Source: Thiomicrorhabdus sp.
GTDB taxonomy: Bacteria; Pseudomonadota; Gammaproteobacteria; Thiomicrospirales; Thiomicrospiraceae
Direction: 5' to 3'
Assembly (NCBI RefSeq): GCF_963662555.1
Contig: NZ_OY759719.1
Span: 1,508,985 to 1,572,984, forward strand
Length of the DNA: 64,000 nt
The notes under the pieces: model-generated
What the model was told of the DNA's origin: nothing
What the model saw: the letters and a program-made list of their open reading frames with translations, nothing else
Database searches by the model: none
Made by a program: the position numbers and the translations under genes
Shown: piece by piece, positions 60,709 through 64,000 of the stretch
Layout of the letters: each line of letters begins with the position of its first letter
How positions within the stretch are numbered: the first letter of the stretch is position 1

Positions 60709-61785
60709 ATGTCTAATTTATTAAAAGATGAGATTAATTTAAAAGCTATCAAAAAATTGGCGGTTTTAATGAAAAACCATCATTCAGAGTTTGATACTGA
60801 CAAATTTTTATCACTTGTTTTTATACAAGATTGGCCTGAACTGAGTTTAAAACAGAGAATTAGGCACTTATCAACGGTGCTTTATACAACGCTAAACCTC
60901 TCTTTTAATGATGCAATAGAGTTGTTGAAGTGTGTTTCAACTGAGTTTGATGGTCTATTTCATTTTGTTTTTGCAGATTATGTTGAAGTATATGGTGTTG
61001 AAGAGTTTGATACTTCTATAGACGCATTAGAATTGTTTACCCAAAACAGCACTGCGGAATTTGCAATTAGAGCCTTTTTACAGGCTTACCCTGAAAAAAC
61101 CAAACAACAAATGCTAATTTGGAGTAAGAGTAATAACCACCATTTACGTCGTTTAGCCAGTGAAGGTATCAGGCCTAAATTGCCTTGGGCAACTCATATT
61201 GATTGGATTGCAAAGAATCCACAGTGGGTAAGACCGATAATTGAAAATTTAAAAGCTGACCAAAGCCGCTATGTTCAAAAAAGCGTGGCCAATTTACTCA
61301 ATGACTTTTCTAAAACAGAGCCAGATTGGGTGTTAGCCTTAGCTAATGAGTGGTTAAAACAGAATAATACCAATACGAATTGGATTGTTAAACATGCGTT
61401 AAGAACCCTTTTAAAAGCGGGAGATAGCCATGCATTACAGTTAATGGGCTATGGCTCTGTAAAGCATATTCATTTAACGGCTTGGTGTATGAGCAAACAG
61501 GTTAAAATAGGCGAAAAATTGACGGCTGAATTTGAATTACAAGCTAATCAAGCATTAGGTTTTTTAAGAATTGAATATGCACTCTATTTTTTACGCAGTA
61601 GATTAATGCCTTACAGAAAAGTCTTTAAAGTGGCGGAGTCTGATTATACCGTGAACAGCAAGGCTTTTAGATTAACTCATAACTTTAAACCTATAACGAC
61701 ACGTAACTATTTACCAGGCCTGCATAAAATTGAGTTGCTGATAAATGGTCAAGTCATTGAAACCGCTGAGTTTGAGCTGATTTGA
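60709..61785 (+). CDS. AlkD-like DNA alkylation-repair / HEAT-repeat protein (COG4335)
   Basis: 358 residues. Alpha-helical repeats with LTQNSTAEFAIRAFLQAYPEKTKQQMLIWSKSNNHHLRRLASEGIRPKLPWA (about 108-162) and YVQKSVANLLNDFSKTEPDWVLALANEWLK (about 190-222), the AlkD/COG4335 pattern. The C-terminal 100 residues form an extra beta domain. Function is likely recognition of damaged bases, not shown here. ATG follows AAAAGAAA by 5 bases; two palindrome-type motifs lie in and after the gene. Confidence 0.9.
   Translation: MSNLLKDEINLKAIKKLAVLMKNHHSEFDTDKFLSLVFIQDWPELSLKQRIRHLSTVLYTTLNLSFNDAIELLKCVSTEFDGLFHFVFADYVEVYGVEEFDTSIDALELFTQNSTAEFAIRAFLQAYPEKTKQQMLIWSKSNNHHLRRLASEGIRPKLPWATHIDWIAKNPQWVRPIIENLKADQSRYVQKSVANLLNDFSKTEPDWVLALANEWLKQNNTNTNWIVKHALRTLLKAGDSHALQLMGYGSVKHIHLTAWCMSKQVKIGEKLTAEFELQANQALGFLRIEYALYFLRSRLMPYRKVFKVAESDYTVNSKAFRLTHNFKPITTRNYLPGLHKIELLINGQVIETAEFELI
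61713..61722. repeat. Intragenic dispersed 10-mer in the AlkD-like gene
   Basis: On the minus strand CAGGCCTGGT; the plus strand reads L-P-G-L. Confidence 0.82.
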
Positions 61786-61885
61786 TATGCAATTGGTTTT
61801 AAGGTAGTAAAAATCGCCATAATCGAAATCCATCTCACACATAAAAACACACTAATCAAAGATTAAATATACGAAGAGTAAATAA

Positions 61886-62566
61886 GTGATTCCAATTGTT
61901 TTTCAAAATCATGATTTTGTGGTGGTAAATAAACCTGAAGGGTTAAATTTTCATAGCGAAGATTTACCAGGCCTGGTCGTTTTGGTTCAGCAGCAGTTAG
62001 CCATTAGTGAGATTTACCCAGTACATCGTTTAGATAAAATGACATCAGGCCTGGTGATTTTGGCTTTAAATAAAAAAACCGCTCAAGCTTTTCAAAGAAT
62101 GTTTGAAAAGCATGAAATTGAAAAGTTTTATATTGCCATTTCTGATCAAAAGCCTAAAAAGAAACAAGGCTGGATCAAGGGGGATATGGTTGCAGCAAGG
62201 CGGGGCGATTGGAAGTTAACTAAAACCATGCAAAACCCGGCGGTAACACAATTTATTAGTGAGTCTATTCAACCAGGTGAGAGAATTTATTTACTAAAAC
62301 CAAAAACAGGTAAAACTCATCAATTAAGAGTGGCAATGAAAAGTATTTCGGCACCTATTTGTGGTGATTATCGTTATGCGGATAAAATCAAAGCTAATCA
62401 AGAAGAGCGTGGTTACTTGCATGCGTTTGCCATTACATTTACCTTAAATGCAGAACGCTTTCAATTCAGTTGTTTACCTTTAACAGGTAGTCGATTTTTA
62501 GAAGATAAAGCAAAACAAATAACCGAATCCTGGCAGTCGCCGTGGAATGTCATAAAAAACAAATAA
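61886..62566 (+). CDS. Pseudouridine synthase, RluA family
   Basis: 226 residues from GTG 61886; AAGAGTAAATAA is the ribosome site and no ATG precedes the domain. Catalytic motif HRLDKMTSGLVILALN (Asp near 50) and AFQRMFEKHEIEKFYIAI; later KPKTGKTHQLRVAMKSISAPICGDYRY. It isomerises uridines in rRNA or tRNA. The short size matches the Rlu-type group TIGR01621. Two dispersed motifs lie within 90 bases, both read as GLV, one of them the active-site loop Ser-Gly-Leu-Val. Confidence 0.93.
   Translation: MIPIVFQNHDFVVVNKPEGLNFHSEDLPGLVVLVQQQLAISEIYPVHRLDKMTSGLVILALNKKTAQAFQRMFEKHEIEKFYIAISDQKPKKKQGWIKGDMVAARRGDWKLTKTMQNPAVTQFISESIQPGERIYLLKPKTGKTHQLRVAMKSISAPICGDYRYADKIKANQEERGYLHAFAITFTLNAERFQFSCLPLTGSRFLEDKAKQITESWQSPWNVIKNK
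61966..61977. repeat. Intragenic full palindrome ACCAGGCCTGGT
   Basis: The only intragenic copy of the complete 12-mer, in frame as P-G-L-V of the pseudouridine synthase. Confidence 0.88.
62046..62055. repeat. Intragenic dispersed 10-mer next to the active site
   Basis: CAGGCCTGGT in frame as S-G-L-V, 5 residues after the catalytic Asp loop. Confidence 0.85.
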
Positions 62567-62605
62567 AGCTAACTTAATCATAACGATGTTAGCTTTTCTT
62601 AATTA
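62567..62605 (+). terminator. Terminator between Rlu and ycgN
   Basis: AGCTAAC/GTTAGCT stem with a 14-base loop, then TTTTC. Confidence 0.7.
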
Positions 62606-62620
62606 AGTTTAGAGAAAAAT

Positions 62621-63064
62621 ATGAGTGATAAAGTAGCTCCTTTTTGGGAGACAAAAACCTTAGATGAAATGAATCAAGAAGAGTGGGAATCTTTGTGTGA
62701 TGGATGTGGTTTGTGTTGTTTAATCAAGCTACAAGATGATGAAACGGATGAGATTGTTTACACCAGTGTAGTGTGTCCATATTCAGATACAGAAACCGGT
62801 CAATGTAAGGACTATGCTAACCGCTCGGTCAACGTGCCAACTTGTGTGCAGTTAACCAAAGAGAAAGTCGCTGAATTTGATTGGTTACCAGACACTTGTG
62901 CGTATAGGATGATTTATAGAGGTCAAGGGCTTGCCGACTGGCATCCTTTGATTTCTGGTAATCGACTTTCAGTTAAAAATGCAGGGGTTGGCTTGTTATC
63001 TATTCCGATAGTAGTGGATAAAATAGATATAGATTATGAGGATTACATCATGCCTAAGCCATAA
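62621..63064 (+). CDS. ycgN: YcgN-type iron-sulfur/zinc cysteine-cluster protein (UPF0260)
   Basis: 147 residues. Cys motif DGCGLCCLIKLQ (near 26-37), then CPYSDTETGQCKDYANRSVNVPTC, all family cysteines, and the DWLPDTCAYR segment. YcgN/UPF0260 proteins bind a metal or Fe-S cluster; the cellular function is uncertain. ATG follows AGAGAAAA by 4-5 bases. Single gene, probably constitutive. Confidence 0.93.
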   Translation: MSDKVAPFWETKTLDEMNQEEWESLCDGCGLCCLIKLQDDETDEIVYTSVVCPYSDTETGQCKDYANRSVNVPTCVQLTKEKVAEFDWLPDTCAYRMIYRGQGLADWHPLISGNRLSVKNAGVGLLSIPIVVDKIDIDYEDYIMPKP

Positions 63065-63427
63065 AAGGTGCTGCACAGGTTTAGCAAGAAACCTCACTTG
63101 AATGGTTAATCCTAAAAGACTGTTAATGGAGCATTAAAATTTTCTTACGCATTATTTCATGTAAGGAGCTTTTGACTATTACTGTATTTTAATTGCTTGA
63201 TTTTATAGTATTAATTTATTTTTCTATTCCCTTATAAAAAACGAGTTCTTTTTCAATTAATATTTTCTATTGGCTAATAATACTTATTCAATAGACACTA
63301 TTCTCTAGTGTTGGTTTTCTCATTAAGAATTTTGTTCTTTAAGAATAAAAAAAATTACTTATCTAAACTTTATCCTTGAGCGTAATATAAAGCCGACTAA
63401 AAACCACATAAAATAAATGGAGTTATT
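63065..63427. other. Gap upstream of the cytochrome-like gene
   Basis: AT-rich (more than 70 percent) and without a reading frame. TGGAGT near 63418 is the ribosome site of the next gene. Promoter elements were not assigned. Confidence 0.5.
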
Positions 63428-64000
63428 ATGAAGGACAGTTCTTGGTTAAATCTGCCGAGTTTATCTTTGTCTATGAAGGCATTATTTACAGGGTATATCT
63501 TTGTTGTTGGCTTAGGTTTGATGATGGCTGGTGTACAAATTATGTTAACGCACGGTATGGCAGATGGTAAGTTTGGTTTATCGGTTGATGATATTGTATA
63601 TAGCTATTATGGCAACAGAAGTGGTTCAAAGTTAGAGAGTAAATTAAATGGTTCTATGAAAGAGCATGCTGCTCCAGAAGAACGAATCACCATGATTAAG
63701 TGGGCAAGAAATGGAGCAGATGAAAAAGAGTGGACTGCAACCATCAAGCCAATTGTTGATGCTAAATGCGCTATGTGTCATGCAAACATCCCGACTTTAC
63801 CGAATATTACCAAATATGATGTTATAAAAGATATCGCAAAAGTTGATCATGGTGCGGATATTACCTCTTTAACACGTGTTTCTCATATTCACCTGTTTGG
63901 TATCTCTTTCATTTTCTTCTTTGTTGGTCTTATTTTCTCAATGGCAGTCGGTTTTAAACCTTGGATTAAAGCAACGCTCATATTTATTCCGTTTGCGTTC
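63428..64000 (+). CDS. Membrane protein with a c-type haem motif, cut by the window end
   Basis: 191 codons are visible; the frame stays open at 64000. Helix about 17-38 (ALFTGYIFVVGLGLMMAGVQIM), a periplasmic-looking domain with CAMCH (Cys114, Cys117, His118), the covalent haem c motif, then a second helix (about 155-178) and the start of a third. The Cys-His lies in VDAKCAMCHANIPTLP, a common single-haem sequence in small membrane cytochromes. ATG has TGGAGT 5 bases upstream. Family unknown to me. Electron carrier for a respiratory or sulfur-oxidising chain is an inference. Confidence 0.8.
   Translation, partial: MKDSSWLNLPSLSLSMKALFTGYIFVVGLGLMMAGVQIMLTHGMADGKFGLSVDDIVYSYYGNRSGSKLESKLNGSMKEHAAPEERITMIKWARNGADEKEWTATIKPIVDAKCAMCHANIPTLPNITKYDVIKDIAKVDHGADITSLTRVSHIHLFGISFIFFFVGLIFSMAVGFKPWIKATLIFIPFAF

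Overview
The window is AT-rich bacterial chromosome with about 60 protein-coding genes on both strands and no rRNA or tRNA gene that I could find. The gene content fits a free-living gammaproteobacterium: homodimeric pyruvate dehydrogenase with a lipoyl-fused E3, RppH beside a HAD phosphatase, YcgN, Blc, NemA. Two secreted DsrE-type proteins, a secreted rhodanese and an all-alpha dimeric dUTPase suggest the sulfur-oxidising Thiomicrospira/Thiomicrorhabdus group. That placement is inference from gene content, not from a marker gene.

Layout. 1-2220: end of a Lon-family protease, a HAD phosphatase, a small inverted-repeat element (MITE) and rppH. 2221-8662: a structured leader and the aceE-aceF-lpdA cluster. 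8772-11850: three unrecognised genes (a soluble protein, a coiled-coil two-helix membrane protein, a four-helix membrane protein), the most accessory-looking stretch. 12155-14756: MarR regulator plus a HlyD/DUF2955 efflux pair with a visible operator. 14757-16701: small genes among direct and inverted repeats. 16866-22450: secreted rhodanese, a 42-residue membrane peptide, a solute-binding protein with a diguanylate cyclase, and a second, 7TM-type cyclase flanked by a cold-shock gene and its broken copy. 23162-25354: TonB-dependent receptor with copper-receptor-like metal residues. 26591-31934: MscS channel, secreted DsrE protein, HAD protein, DEAD-box helicase, and a ParA ATPase with a disordered basic partner. 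32189-41482: nitroreductase, Amt-GGDEF fusion, transporters, regulators, hydrolase. 41903-47383: small membrane proteins, Blc, dUTPase, an FNT channel behind an attenuator-like leader, and a PP2C-kinase fusion. 47486-57900: mostly minus strand, with DsrE, peroxiredoxin, methyltransferases, NemA, a PDC-sensor membrane protein, and a GNAT gene overlapping a ZIP-like transporter that carries two cNMP-type domains. 58055-64000: pirin/LysR pair, a helical protein with a CheY-binding-like tail, AlkD-like protein, pseudouridine synthase, YcgN, and the start of a haem-motif membrane protein.

The most striking feature is not a gene. The 10-mer CAGGCCTGGT occurs at about 31 places, far more than chance allows in AT-rich DNA. 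Between genes it is usually extended to the perfect palindrome TTTACCAGGCCTGGTAAA and often lies just upstream of a GCGGG-type terminator. Inside genes only the asymmetric 10-mer is kept, mostly read as xGLV with codons (GGC CTG) that look uncommon here. This resembles DNA uptake sequences or a dispersed protein-binding site. Other points worth following: the ParA/basic-partner pair ending in RVWPD, the Amt-GGDEF fusion, the ZIP-like/CNB fusion, the FNT leader, and the 8.7-11.9 kb cassette.
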